Shown: piece after piece, positions 34,489 through 43,331 of the stretch
Layout: the number at the start of each line of letters is the position of its first letter
Position numbering within the stretch: position 1 is the stretch's first letter
Notes under the pieces: generated by a model
Told to the model about the DNA's origin: nothing
The model's input: only the letters and a program-made list of their open reading frames with translations
The model's database searches: none
Assembly: GCA_003168265.1 (NCBI GenBank)
Contig: PMSV01000008.1
Location: 248,001 to 312,000 of the forward strand
Source: Chitinophagaceae bacterium
GTDB lineage: Bacteria; Bacteroidota; Bacteroidia; Chitinophagales; Chitinophagaceae
Direction: 5' to 3'
Length of the DNA stretch: 64,000 bases
Position numbers and translations under genes: made by a program

Positions 34489-35481
34489 CTAAGATGGATA
34501 ATATTTTATTTTCCTAATAAGTCTTCCCAGAAAATAATAAAAAGGTGATATTTTACTTTTGTATAACATCTTTTTTAAAAGCAAATCATTTTCAACAATT
34601 TGATAAATGGTCTTTATAAAATAATTATCGTTTTTTTCTTTTTTTATTCTATTAATCCAATTTTCTTGTTTATTTTTTTGATCATTTAATAAAAAAGTAA
34701 GAATAACAGCTTTCGCTCTTCGTCGGGCTTTTCCTGCTAACCAGTTGTTTTTAGAAGATAAATATTGAGAAATGTTCATAAACATTAACGGCCAGCAATC
34801 CATAGTAACTGATTGTGAAAGAACTGCATCCTGATTAGGGTGTCTGCGCCAATAGTTTAACGTTTGGGAACTTGCATAAAGCTTTAAATGATGTGCATTA
34901 GTATAAATCCATAACCAATCATTTCCACTATGTGGTTTTGAAACAAAAGGATATTGAATAGCTTTATCTCTTTTGATTACGGATAAAACAGGAAAGCAGG
35001 GACCATTATTTATTGCATCAGTATATAACTCTAATGCAGAAATCAAACCACTCCGAAAACTACGATGCACAACACTATCATTAATCGAATTACTAAATGT
35101 AACGAAGTTGCCAAAAAAAATATCTAAATCTAAATGCTCAGAATATGCTTCTAAAAAAAGCTTATATATATCAGAATTAATTAGATCGTCGCTGCATAAA
35201 ATAGAAATATAATCTCCTTTTGCCAATTCGATTCCTTTATTCCAATTACCAAATAACCCCAGGTTAATATGGTTTTTAAAGTATCTGATACGATTATCAT
35301 TGTATGATTTACATATAATTTCAAAATCGTTTGTATCTGAATTATCATCAACAATTAGAATCTCTGTACATTCTTTCACAGATAATGCAGAATCCAAAGA
35401 TTCTTTAAACCCATAGACACGATTATATACAGGTATTGATATTGTATATGTTGGCTGAGATAACTTGAAGTCATCATTCAT
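34489..35481 (-). CDS. Glycosyltransferase family 2, AT-rich
   Basis: A 330-residue GT-A enzyme. The N-terminus has YTISIPVYNR, the nucleotide-sugar aspartates are in ILIVDDNSD, and the DxD-like motif is in SILCSDDLI. An acidic 'GNDWLWIYTNAHH' segment at about 190 precedes 'NYWRRHPNQ'. It would transfer a sugar from a nucleotide donor to a surface-glycan acceptor. It lies 5 kb from the main polysaccharide locus and has no glycan gene next to it. Its base composition is far more AT-rich than its neighbours (the line 34621-34680 has 9 G or C of 60), which suggests separate acquisition. Its stop lies directly next to the damaged-looking leader of the NTF2-like gene. Confidence 0.88.
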   Translation of the reverse strand: MNDDFKLSQPTYTISIPVYNRVYGFKESLDSALSVKECTEILIVDDNSDTNDFEIICKSYNDNRIRYFKNHINLGLFGNWNKGIELAKGDYISILCSDDLINSDIYKLFLEAYSEHLDLDIFFGNFVTFSNSINDSVVHRSFRSGLISALELYTDAINNGPCFPVLSVIKRDKAIQYPFVSKPHSGNDWLWIYTNAHHLKLYASSQTLNYWRRHPNQDAVLSQSVTMDCWPLMFMNISQYLSSKNNWLAGKARRRAKAVILTFLLNDQKNKQENWINRIKKEKNDNYFIKTIYQIVENDLLLKKMLYKSKISPFYYFLGRLIRKIKYYPS

Positions 35482-35967
35482 TTAAGATGAGGTAAAGTCG
35501 TTAACCAAAATTGAGTCTTTATGGATTAGTTCTTATTTTTAAATTTATAAAACTATTGCAGCATAATATAAAACTACTTAAGCACCAAAAGGCTACCAGG
35601 TGACGTGCTGCAGCATTCTAACCCTGTAAAGCACATGGCTGATTGCAATGTCGCATTGATAAGATGATTGTGAATGTAGGAAGGAGGGTAAACACCTGTA
35701 AATGCAGGATTGAATTAGGTTGGACAAATAAATTGCAATAGACACTATTTAACCATACTCTATTTATTGGTAAAGCAACATTTGATCTTACACTGATTTA
35801 ATCGGCAAAGGGGATGTGTTTCCCAAATACCCGATAAAACTGAACATAGAGTGCCCGCAATCGAACAGGTCTCCATCACCGCCAAAAGCCAACCAGTTGA
35901 TTATCATCGTCTAACTAAAGCGGCATTTTTTTGGCAGCACTACCGATCATATCCCAAAATTAAACCT
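35482..35967. other. Intergenic stretch before the FtsX-like permease
   Basis: About 490 bases between a divergent pair (glycosyltransferase to the left, permease to the right). The permease frame remains open leftwards to a GTG at 35851, but that extension has no family similarity. The rest shows no coding frame, no tRNA and no convincing hairpin. Confidence 0.55.
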
Positions 35968-38349
35968 ATGTTCCAGAACTACATTCTTCTCGCCTGGCGC
36001 CACCTTGTTAAGAACCGGGTCTACACCGCCATCAATATCGCAGGCCTCTCCATCGGCATGGCTATTGCCATTGTCATCGGGCTGTGGATTGGCGACGAGT
36101 TTTCCTTTGATCACAATGCTCCCAACCACCGGCGGCTCGCCAACATTATGCTCAATGTCCATGTTCACAAGGCCACGACCAAGGACCAATTTTATACCGG
36201 CAATACGCTTCAGATACCCCTGGGGCCAGCCCTGGCGACCCAATACAAGGACCTTTTTACCCGCGTTGCGCTCATTGACAATAGCAATGGCAGTAGCGCC
36301 CTTTTCAATTTTGACGACATTAACGTCAGCGGCATAGTTGCCGCCGCACAGTGGGAGCTTCCGGGAATGTTTGGGTTCCGAATGGTCACAGGCAGCGCTG
36401 ATGCCACGAAAGACCCAAGTACGACTATCATCGCGCAGTCGCTTGCAACTGCCCTTTTCGGGAAGGAGAATCCGCTTGGGAAAAAAGTAAAGGTTAACAG
36501 TGGCCTCGTGTTGCAGATCGGCGGCGTATATAGCGATCTTCCGCGGAACAGCAGCTTCTATGGCCTCCAGGCGATAATTCCCTGGGATAACGCTGCCAAC
36601 GCTTACCGCCGGGACAATACCGACTGGGGAGACCATAACAGCCAGCTCTATGCGGAATTGGCGCCCGGTATCAGAGCCGCACAGGCAACCGCCCGAATAA
36701 AGAATTTGCCCACGCCCTTCAACAAAGTATATGACGAAGAAGCCTTTGTCTATCCTATGGACAAAGCCTATCTCTATAATGGATTCGAATTCAATAAGCC
36801 CTCCGGCGGCCGTATCCTTATGGTTTGGCTGTTTGGCATCATCGGCCTCTTTGTACTGTTTCTGGCATGTATCAATTTCATGAACCTGAGCACTGCCCGC
36901 AGCGAAAAAAGGGCAAAAGAAGTCGGCATCCGCAAAACCTTCGGATCGTTGAGGGGCCAGCTTATAACGCAATTTCTCAGCGAATCGGCGCTCATCGCTC
37001 TTATCGCCCTCGTTTTCGCCCTTATCCTCGTCACGGCCAGCCTTCCCTTTTTCAATGGGCTGGCGGCAAAGGAAATGTCTGTTCCGTGGGTAAGCCCCGT
37101 CTTTTGGCTGGCCATCCTCGGTTTTACGCTGTTCACGGGCCTGCTCGCCGGCTCTTATCCCGCGTTCTATCTTTCGGCCTTCCGTCCTGTCCGCGTGCTG
37201 AAAGGCGTCTTCCCGACAGGAAGAACACGCTCTTTTCCGAGACAAGTCCTGGTCGTTCTCCAATTCACAGTCTCGCTGACGCTGATCATCGGGACCGCCA
37301 TCGTCTACCGCCAGATCTTGTATACCAAGGACCGTCCCGTCGGCTATCACCGGGAGGGGCTTTTCACGGTCGATATGCACACCACGGATATCAACCAGCA
37401 CTATGAAGCGCTTCGCGCCGAGCTGATCCAGAAAGGCCTCGCCGCCGATGTCGCGGCTTCGAATATGATGCCAACTGCCCTCAACAACAACAACGGCCTC
37501 GACTGGTCCGGCAAACGTCCCGACCAGAACATCATCGGATTTTGGAATGTCAACATTACGCCTGATTATGGCCGGACTATCGGCTGGACTATCACGAGGG
37601 GTCGCGACATGTCCCGTGATTTTGTCACGGACAGCAACGCCGCCATATTAAACGAAAAGGCCGTCAAGGCCATAGGCTTCAAGGATCCCGTTGGCCAGGT
37701 GGTGAAGCTTTTTGACAAGCCCTACAACATCGTCGGCGTTTCGGCCGACATGGTCAACAACTCGCCCTATGATACCGTGCAGCCGGCTGTCTTCGTCGGC
37801 GGTGGTTACACCGGCGAGATCATTGTCAAAATAAAGCCCGGTCTAAATCCGCATACGGCACTCGCGCGCATGACGCCGGTCTTTAAGAAATACGACCCTT
37901 CCAGCCCCTTTATCTATAAATTCGTCGACGTGGCCTATGAGACGAAATTCGAAGCCGAAGAGCGTATAGGCAACCTCGCCGCGGTCTTCACCGGTCTGGC
38001 CATCTTTGTCTCCTGTCTCGGGCTTTTCGGTCTCGCCGCTTTCGTCGCCGAACAGCGCACAAAAGAGATCGGGGTGCGCAAGGTCCTCGGTGCAAGCATT
38101 GTCAACCTCTGGGGTCTGCTCTCAAAAGAATTCCTGAAGCTTACAGGCATCTCGATCCTGATCGCGGTACCACTGGCGTACAATGGCATGAACCAATGGC
38201 TGAAGGGTTATCTCTATCATGCCCCCCTGTCCTGGTGGATCTTTGCGCTGGCGGGTACGGGAATCATCGTCCTCACCCTGCTGACGGTGAGCTATCAGTC
38301 CCTAAAAGCCGCACTCATTAACCCTGTAAAAAGTTTGCGATCAGAATGA
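35968..38349 (+). CDS. FtsX/MacB-type ABC transporter permease (orphan)
   Basis: I place the start at 35968 (MFQNYILLAWRHLVKNRVYTAIN), the standard N-terminus of this Bacteroidota family; it gives 793 residues. There are two FtsX modules. A first membrane helix (about 20-40) is followed by a periplasmic MacB-like domain and a TM bundle with LACINFMNLSTARSEKRAKEVGIRK; a second helix and periplasmic domain lead to a second bundle with EQRTKEIGVRKVLGAS near the C-terminus. Such permeases need an ABC ATPase, often encoded elsewhere, and export or release lipoproteins, peptides or drugs. No ATPase gene is adjacent. The gene is clearly more GC-rich than its neighbours (33 G or C of 60 in the line 37921-37980), and codons ending in C or G dominate. 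Confidence 0.92.
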   Translation: MFQNYILLAWRHLVKNRVYTAINIAGLSIGMAIAIVIGLWIGDEFSFDHNAPNHRRLANIMLNVHVHKATTKDQFYTGNTLQIPLGPALATQYKDLFTRVALIDNSNGSSALFNFDDINVSGIVAAAQWELPGMFGFRMVTGSADATKDPSTTIIAQSLATALFGKENPLGKKVKVNSGLVLQIGGVYSDLPRNSSFYGLQAIIPWDNAANAYRRDNTDWGDHNSQLYAELAPGIRAAQATARIKNLPTPFNKVYDEEAFVYPMDKAYLYNGFEFNKPSGGRILMVWLFGIIGLFVLFLACINFMNLSTARSEKRAKEVGIRKTFGSLRGQLITQFLSESALIALIALVFALILVTASLPFFNGLAAKEMSVPWVSPVFWLAILGFTLFTGLLAGSYPAFYLSAFRPVRVLKGVFPTGRTRSFPRQVLVVLQFTVSLTLIIGTAIVYRQILYTKDRPVGYHREGLFTVDMHTTDINQHYEALRAELIQKGLAADVAASNMMPTALNNNNGLDWSGKRPDQNIIGFWNVNITPDYGRTIGWTITRGRDMSRDFVTDSNAAILNEKAVKAIGFKDPVGQVVKLFDKPYNIVGVSADMVNNSPYDTVQPAVFVGGGYTGEIIVKIKPGLNPHTALARMTPVFKKYDPSSPFIYKFVDVAYETKFEAEERIGNLAAVFTGLAIFVSCLGLFGLAAFVAEQRTKEIGVRKVLGASIVNLWGLLSKEFLKLTGISILIAVPLAYNGMNQWLKGYLYHAPLSWWIFALAGTGIIVLTLLTVSYQSLKAALINPVKSLRSE

Positions 38350-38370
38350 TGCTGACTTTAGGTTTGTAAG

Positions 38371-38392
38371 ATTAGTTGTTAACTAATATTTT
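38371..38392. terminator. Hairpin between convergent genes, possible bidirectional terminator
   Basis: ATTAGTT and AACTAAT form a perfect 7-bp stem with a 3-base GTT loop, followed by ATTTTCT. It lies between the stops at 38349 and 38436. The stem is AT-only, so it would be weak. Confidence 0.4.
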
Positions 38393-38435
38393 CTATTTGT
38401 TGGCTCAAGTTGTGACCATTTGAAATAAAGAGTTG

Positions 38436-40169
38436 CTACAGCTGCAGATCGCTGGATTTGATCGAAATGATCTGGTATTCAACTTTCATGCCTTTTGGAC
38501 TATCTGGTGCATTTAATGACTTTGAGGAAAGTGGCCCGATAACATAATAATTCAGCAACTCTGTTTTATATAGTGTTTGATCAGGTAATAAATATTTGAC
38601 TTCCACGGTTACCTTGTCTATTTTGTAAATGGTCTGATTATAAATAGTCAATTTAATATTCGATAATCCGCCATCAGGGGATAGCTGGAAATTGTTTAAC
38701 AAACCTGTTACCAGGTGAATTATGTTTTTTCTGACTCTTTCTTTTTTTCGGTTTAATATATTATTATTTGCCGAATAGATGTTGCTGGTATCGCTTTTTA
38801 CGGAAGGAATTTCTATTGAGTGATCATTTGGGTTTTCATTCTTTAATTGCCGGTTGTTTTTTTCTTGCGAAATACTGTCAGGAAAAGCTCCTGTTTTGTC
38901 GGTTTTATTCTGCTGCAAACTGTCTTCTTCACCAATCACAACTTCATTTTTTTTCTTAAGTGAATCAGTCGTTTTGCCTTGAGCCGAATCGGTAAAGGAT
39001 AAAGAATCAGCACTGGCCGCATTTTCATTTTTATTGTTATTTTGAAGTGATATACTCTTAGCCGGATCGACATTTGATGGCCTTAAGTAGTACTTACCAG
39101 CGAAAATGCCAGCCGCGACCAGGATTAAAGCAAATATGCCAATTAGCAACCCTTTCTTTAATTTCTTTTTGTTCCCTCGGTCCACATTTAACTGAAACTC
39201 AGGTATGCTCACAACATGATTGACATTTTCCAGGACAGGGGATAGTTCAATTACAGAAGAATTCTCGATGTGCTTAATATTAGTTTTTTCACGGATCCTT
39301 TCAAGCATCGACATGTTGGTAAGTTCATTGAAATAATAAGACTTGTAATAACATGTTTTTATTGCTTCGTATATTATTTCTGAATTATCTGTTTTGGTTA
39401 AATAAGCATTGGCACCGGTTTCCATCAAATTAGTCACCATTGAAGGATCATTGTACATTGAAAGCATGATCACTTTTAGGTCTCCGTAGCGGTTACGGAT
39501 TGAGGCTAAGGCAGATCTTCCGTCCATAATCGGCATTTGAATATCCAGTAATATAACATCCGGAAGATTATGCTTCAGTAAATGAAGTAACTGAAGGCCG
39601 TTCTCGGCTTCGCCAACAATACTTATGTCAGCTTTCATCGACAAGGTCATTTTAAGCCCTTCACGGAAAAGTGTATGATCGTCGGCTATAATTACCTTGA
39701 TAACATGCGGTTCGGGCTTTGTACTGTCTTTTGCTTTCTGTTTATCGAAATCTCCTTCCCCAATATCCGGCGGATTGGCAGAATTGATTGCGAATTGATT
39801 TGCCTTCCGGAATTCACTAAATCTTTGATTAAATGTGTTGGTATTTTTAACATCAGATGGGGGTTCATTTATTTGGTATTCATCAGTTTTCGACTGCTCA
39901 GGATTATTTTGAATTTTATTCCGGTTATTTTCCGAGTCATTATATGAACGGTGTCTGGTAGGCAGGTTTGGGTTTGCAATCTTATTTGAATTTTCCGGGA
40001 AGGACCAGAACAGCGACATTAGCTCTTCAATTTCGTTTGGGAAACGCCAATTTATGCTGATACCATTTACCCAAATCAAATCTGTAGGTTTGATGCCTAA
40101 TCCTCTTAAATCGTCAAAGGAATAAGGGCCCAATATCATTTTATCACGCAATAACAAATACTTTGACAT
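38436..40169 (-). CDS. GYF_2 / receiver / transmembrane / periplasmic fusion protein
   Basis: Residue numbers count from an alternative ATG at 40178; I prefer the start at 40169 (MSKYLLLRDKMILGPYS). Residues 7-53 form a GYF_2 (DUF4339-like) domain with the GPYSFDDLR signature and the trailing WVNGISINWRFP. Residues 60-155 are a polar linker. Residues 158-285 are a receiver with IIADDH, phospho-acceptor Asp212 in LLDIQMPIMDG, and Lys262. A single membrane helix (342-361) is followed by a Ser/Asp/Lys-rich periplasmic linker and a C-terminal beta domain (about 470-580). There is no DNA-binding domain, so the output is not classical transcription control. Phosphorylation of the receiver may control an envelope activity. 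The gene stands at the end of the polysaccharide locus on the same strand. Confidence 0.85.
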   Translation of the reverse strand: MSKYLLLRDKMILGPYSFDDLRGLGIKPTDLIWVNGISINWRFPNEIEELMSLFWSFPENSNKIANPNLPTRHRSYNDSENNRNKIQNNPEQSKTDEYQINEPPSDVKNTNTFNQRFSEFRKANQFAINSANPPDIGEGDFDKQKAKDSTKPEPHVIKVIIADDHTLFREGLKMTLSMKADISIVGEAENGLQLLHLLKHNLPDVILLDIQMPIMDGRSALASIRNRYGDLKVIMLSMYNDPSMVTNLMETGANAYLTKTDNSEIIYEAIKTCYYKSYYFNELTNMSMLERIREKTNIKHIENSSVIELSPVLENVNHVVSIPEFQLNVDRGNKKKLKKGLLIGIFALILVAAGIFAGKYYLRPSNVDPAKSISLQNNNKNENAASADSLSFTDSAQGKTTDSLKKKNEVVIGEEDSLQQNKTDKTGAFPDSISQEKNNRQLKNENPNDHSIEIPSVKSDTSNIYSANNNILNRKKERVRKNIIHLVTGLLNNFQLSPDGGLSNIKLTIYNQTIYKIDKVTVEVKYLLPDQTLYKTELLNYYVIGPLSSKSLNAPDSPKGMKVEYQIISIKSSDLQL

Positions 40170-40219
40170 TTCTTTCAATTACGCTTTCAACTAACCACAA
40201 TTCAATAAATAGACATTGA

Positions 40220-40235
40220 ATGAACTGGCGTTCAT
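40220..40235. promoter_or_regulatory. Palindrome ATGAAC-TGGC-GTTCAT upstream of the GYF_2-receiver gene
   Basis: A perfect 6-bp inverted repeat with a 4-base spacer lies about 50 bases upstream of the start at 40169. It could be an operator or a weak hairpin at the end of the preceding transcript. There is no T tract on the relevant side. Confidence 0.25.
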
Positions 40236-40376
40236 AATTAATAATGTTGTAAAAATAGGTTAGAAAGTAATGGGATAATTATTTTGAAATTAGACCAAGT
40301 TACAGATTTCCGGGAAAGGTTGAAGATGGATTTTGCGATGAGTGAAATAGACTATCAGAAGGAAAATTCTAAAAGA

Positions 40377-40790
40377 TCATTTAACCTTTCTCATTAATAG
40401 AATGCGTGTGTAAAACACTAGAAAAAGAAAAGATATAAACATGCCTGTAAATGCACCAAAAGCACCCCATACGATATCGAACAGATCAAAAACACGGTGC
40501 GGAAGAAAGAGTTGGCCCGTTTCAGCAATGGATACTGTTGCAACAAGACCTAACCATGCCCACAACCATCTGCGCCAGGATCTTTTTTTTTGTTCTAATA
40601 CTATTCCGGTAAGTATGCCCAGAAAAAAAAATGGCACCGCTGTTCTCATTCTATCATGTTCATTTGTCCAACGTCCTAGCCATCCTGGCATGAACCATTG
40701 TTGGCTTAGGTCCGGGGAGGGGAGCCAGCTCAGGTAAAATACAATTCCGACACCAATGGCCAGTAACACATAATAAATTAGCAGGCGCAT
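40377..40790 (-). CDS. VanZ-like membrane protein
   Basis: The 137 residues contain four hydrophobic helices (about 3-22, 50-65, 75-92 and 105-130). VanZ-family marks are FYLSWLP near the first helix, 'NEHDRMRTAVPFFFLG' (the usual spot is the conserved D-K/R-x-x-H region) and 'FDLFDIVWGAFGAFTG'. VanZ proteins occur in many surface-polysaccharide loci and in teicoplanin resistance clusters, and their biochemical role is unclear. Here it is the last gene of the polysaccharide locus, about 135 bases after a glycosyltransferase. Confidence 0.85.
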   Translation of the reverse strand: MRLLIYYVLLAIGVGIVFYLSWLPSPDLSQQWFMPGWLGRWTNEHDRMRTAVPFFFLGILTGIVLEQKKRSWRRWLWAWLGLVATVSIAETGQLFLPHRVFDLFDIVWGAFGAFTGMFISFLFLVFYTRILLMRKVK

Positions 40791-40926
40791 AATTGCATTT
40801 GAGATTTCTTAAAACCATCGAATATGAGGATTAAGTTGCCGATTGGTCACGCAAAGAAACAATTTTCCAGTAGATCAGCCTAATAGATATCGTAGGGAAT
40901 CCATGTAATATGAAATCCCGCGGTTG

Positions 40927-41868
40927 TCAATATTTTTTAAATCTTTCTAGTAAAAAACCGGATGCTGAACTTTTTATCAGGGTTAGAAACCAACGGAGTT
41001 TCTTACGGTCAGGACTCCGAAGGAATTCAAAAAATGCCTTTCTGGCTACTTTTAAATCCCTGAATGGCTGATGCGTTGAATAGTAATATCTTTTCGCGTC
41101 TCTCAACATTTTTATACCGGATTCATTTGATAGGTTCAGATTATCCCATTTTTTTCGGAATGAGCCATGAGAATCCTGGACTCGCTTAAAGTTATTCATG
41201 CCTTGCGCAGGATGTGTTCTCTTATAATATAGCTTATCCGGAAGAAAATGTACTTTTCCATTAATTGCCATCTGACAAAACATGTCAGTATCTTCATGTG
41301 GCCAGAAACTTGTTTCCCACCCTGTAGTTTTTGCATATACCGCTCTGCTGTACATGGCAAATGGACCTTGACCCGTCGCACAAAAAAATGTAACAAATGG
41401 GGTGTCGAATTCTTCATCCTTTAATTTCCTGGGGAAAATAAATCCAGGAACCCACCTGCTGGATTTTTTGGATTTCAAGGCCTTTCCTCGCTCATCTATC
41501 ATGAAATACTGGCATGCCACAAGGCCCACCTCCGGCGTTTCTTCCAGATAGGTGCTTAAGCGTATCAATGTGTCCGGATGAAGCAGATCATCGTGATCCA
41601 GGAAAAATAAATATTTGGATTCACTGTTGGCCAAGGAATAACCATAGTTGCGAGTGTCTGATGTGCCCCCGTTAGTTTTCTTATAGGAGGAGATTCTATG
41701 GTCAATAAGATTATATTTTGAAATTATTTCCCAGGTTTTGTCGCTGCTACCATCATCAACCAAAATGAGTTCCCAATCTTTCAACTTTTGGTTGATAACG
41801 CTCTCAATAGTGGCATTGATAAAGGCCTCAGAATTATGACATGGAACGATGACGGATATTTTGATCAT
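40927..41868 (-). CDS. Glycosyltransferase family 2
   Basis: A 313-residue GT-A fold enzyme: ISVIVPCHNSEAFI at the N-terminus, LILVDDGSSD for the nucleotide, GGTSDTRNYG and FLDHDDLLHPD as the DxD metal site. The segment 'WPHEDTDMFCQMAI' supplies the E/D acceptor-side motif near residue 190. It probably adds one sugar to the locus's repeat unit or core; donor and linkage are unknown. It follows the WcaI-like gene by about 60 bases on the same strand. Confidence 0.92.
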   Translation of the reverse strand: MIKISVIVPCHNSEAFINATIESVINQKLKDWELILVDDGSSDKTWEIISKYNLIDHRISSYKKTNGGTSDTRNYGYSLANSESKYLFFLDHDDLLHPDTLIRLSTYLEETPEVGLVACQYFMIDERGKALKSKKSSRWVPGFIFPRKLKDEEFDTPFVTFFCATGQGPFAMYSRAVYAKTTGWETSFWPHEDTDMFCQMAINGKVHFLPDKLYYKRTHPAQGMNNFKRVQDSHGSFRKKWDNLNLSNESGIKMLRDAKRYYYSTHQPFRDLKVARKAFFEFLRSPDRKKLRWFLTLIKSSASGFLLERFKKY

Positions 41869-41927
41869 TATGTGTTTAGTTGGTTATTTATTTTATCCTT
41901 ATGCGTAATTTAAGATCAAAACAGAAT

Positions 41928-43196
41928 TCAGGCCTGTTGTTTAAATATGATTTTTTGCATTTTATTTATCGTTTGCATATTGAATAAACGATTCTCAAAT
42001 TCAGCCATAACCGAGTTATGAGATAAATTATTCAATGCATATTCTCTTGCTTTTTGCCGATAGGGGTTTAAATCATTTTCAAGGGCTTTATTCAGTGATT
42101 CAATCAAAGATCCTGGGCATTCGGGTTCAACCAAAATGCCTATTTTATTTTTTTCTAAAAGATCATGCAGATAAGTGCCCTGAACTGCTGAAACAATTGC
42201 GCAACCACCTGCGGCTAGGATGCTTGAAAGTTTAGAGGGCATAACTAAATCTGCCGCCGATTTTTTTTGTAATACAAGATGGATATCGGCTGTCGCTAGC
42301 AAGGCTGGCAATTTTAAATAAGGCGCAAGGGGAAAGAATTTAATATTTTGAAGATGCTTTTTTCTGGCAATGTCTTCCAGGCTTGATTTGAATGCGCCCT
42401 CACCTACAATCATGAAAAGAATGTCCTTTTTTGCTTTAAAATGATCAGCTATTTCAACAATTATTTCAAGACCCTGTTTTTCTCCGAGATTCCCTGAATA
42501 CAAAATGACTCTTACATGATTGTCTATCCCAAGTTCCGATCTTAAGGATTGTTCTATTGTGAGTGGCCTGATAAATGCTGTATCTACTGAATTTGGGAAT
42601 AAGAAGATCCTTTCTTCCGGAATGTTCTTTATTCTGATGCGGTCCTTCATGCCCGGGCTAATTGTTGAAACATTATGACTGTTTAGTAATATGAATCTTT
42701 CAAAATCAAACATCAGATTAAGTATGGTTTTATTCTTGATCAGGATAAGGCTTTTTGCTGCATCCACCTGGAGATCCTGAACATGTGTCAATAGTTTTGA
42801 CCCTTTTAGTTTTGTATATAACAAGGGCATAAAGCTTAGGTGGAAAGGAGGTGAAATACTTATTACAAGATCATATTTTTTGTGAAAGAATGTTTTGAAC
42901 CAAATTGGAAATATGCTTGCAAGAAATGAAAACTCATGTATTATGCGTTTTAAGGGTGTTACTTTTTTCGGTACATACAGGGGGCATCGAATTACCTTAA
43001 CTCCATTCAACATTTCCACGCTCCAGAATTTACCTGAGTACCCTTCGTGAATTTTCCATTCCGGGTAATAAGGTTTGCCGGTAATTACGTGAACTGTATG
43101 GCCTCTGCCTGAGAGCCATTCTGCCATTTCTCCTGTATACTTTCCTATACCTGTTAGTTCCGGCGAATAGTTGATTCCGTAAATGATGATTTTCAT
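41928..43196 (-). CDS. WcaI-like glycosyltransferase (GT4)
   Basis: A 422-residue GT-B enzyme. The N-terminus (IYGINYSPELTGIGKYTGEMAEWL), followed by HVITGKPYYPEWK, is characteristic of the colanic-acid fucosyltransferase-like WcaI family. The C-terminal domain has VILYSGNLGEKQG and the donor-binding region VMPSKLSSILAAGG. It acts in the cytoplasm on a lipid-linked intermediate. A polysaccharide deacetylase gene lies upstream on the same strand, separated by about 135 bases. The family assignment is good; the exact sugar is not shown by the sequence. Confidence 0.88.
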   Translation of the reverse strand: MKIIIYGINYSPELTGIGKYTGEMAEWLSGRGHTVHVITGKPYYPEWKIHEGYSGKFWSVEMLNGVKVIRCPLYVPKKVTPLKRIIHEFSFLASIFPIWFKTFFHKKYDLVISISPPFHLSFMPLLYTKLKGSKLLTHVQDLQVDAAKSLILIKNKTILNLMFDFERFILLNSHNVSTISPGMKDRIRIKNIPEERIFLFPNSVDTAFIRPLTIEQSLRSELGIDNHVRVILYSGNLGEKQGLEIIVEIADHFKAKKDILFMIVGEGAFKSSLEDIARKKHLQNIKFFPLAPYLKLPALLATADIHLVLQKKSAADLVMPSKLSSILAAGGCAIVSAVQGTYLHDLLEKNKIGILVEPECPGSLIESLNKALENDLNPYRQKAREYALNNLSHNSVMAEFENRLFNMQTINKMQKIIFKQQA

Positions 43197-43331
43197 TGCT
43201 TTTCAAATCAGATGAAGAAATTTGCCTTTCGTTATGTACATTATAATGACATCTGTATATAGAAGGATAAAATGTCATTGGGCTTTAAGAAAAATGAATT
43301 GAAATGAGATGCGGTTCTTGAAACCAGGTTA

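Noticed and set aside
35947-37401. 484-codon open frame on the minus strand
   Set aside because: It lies wholly antisense to the GC-rich FtsX-like permease gene, has low-complexity charged composition and no domain. Long antisense frames are expected in GC-rich coding DNA.
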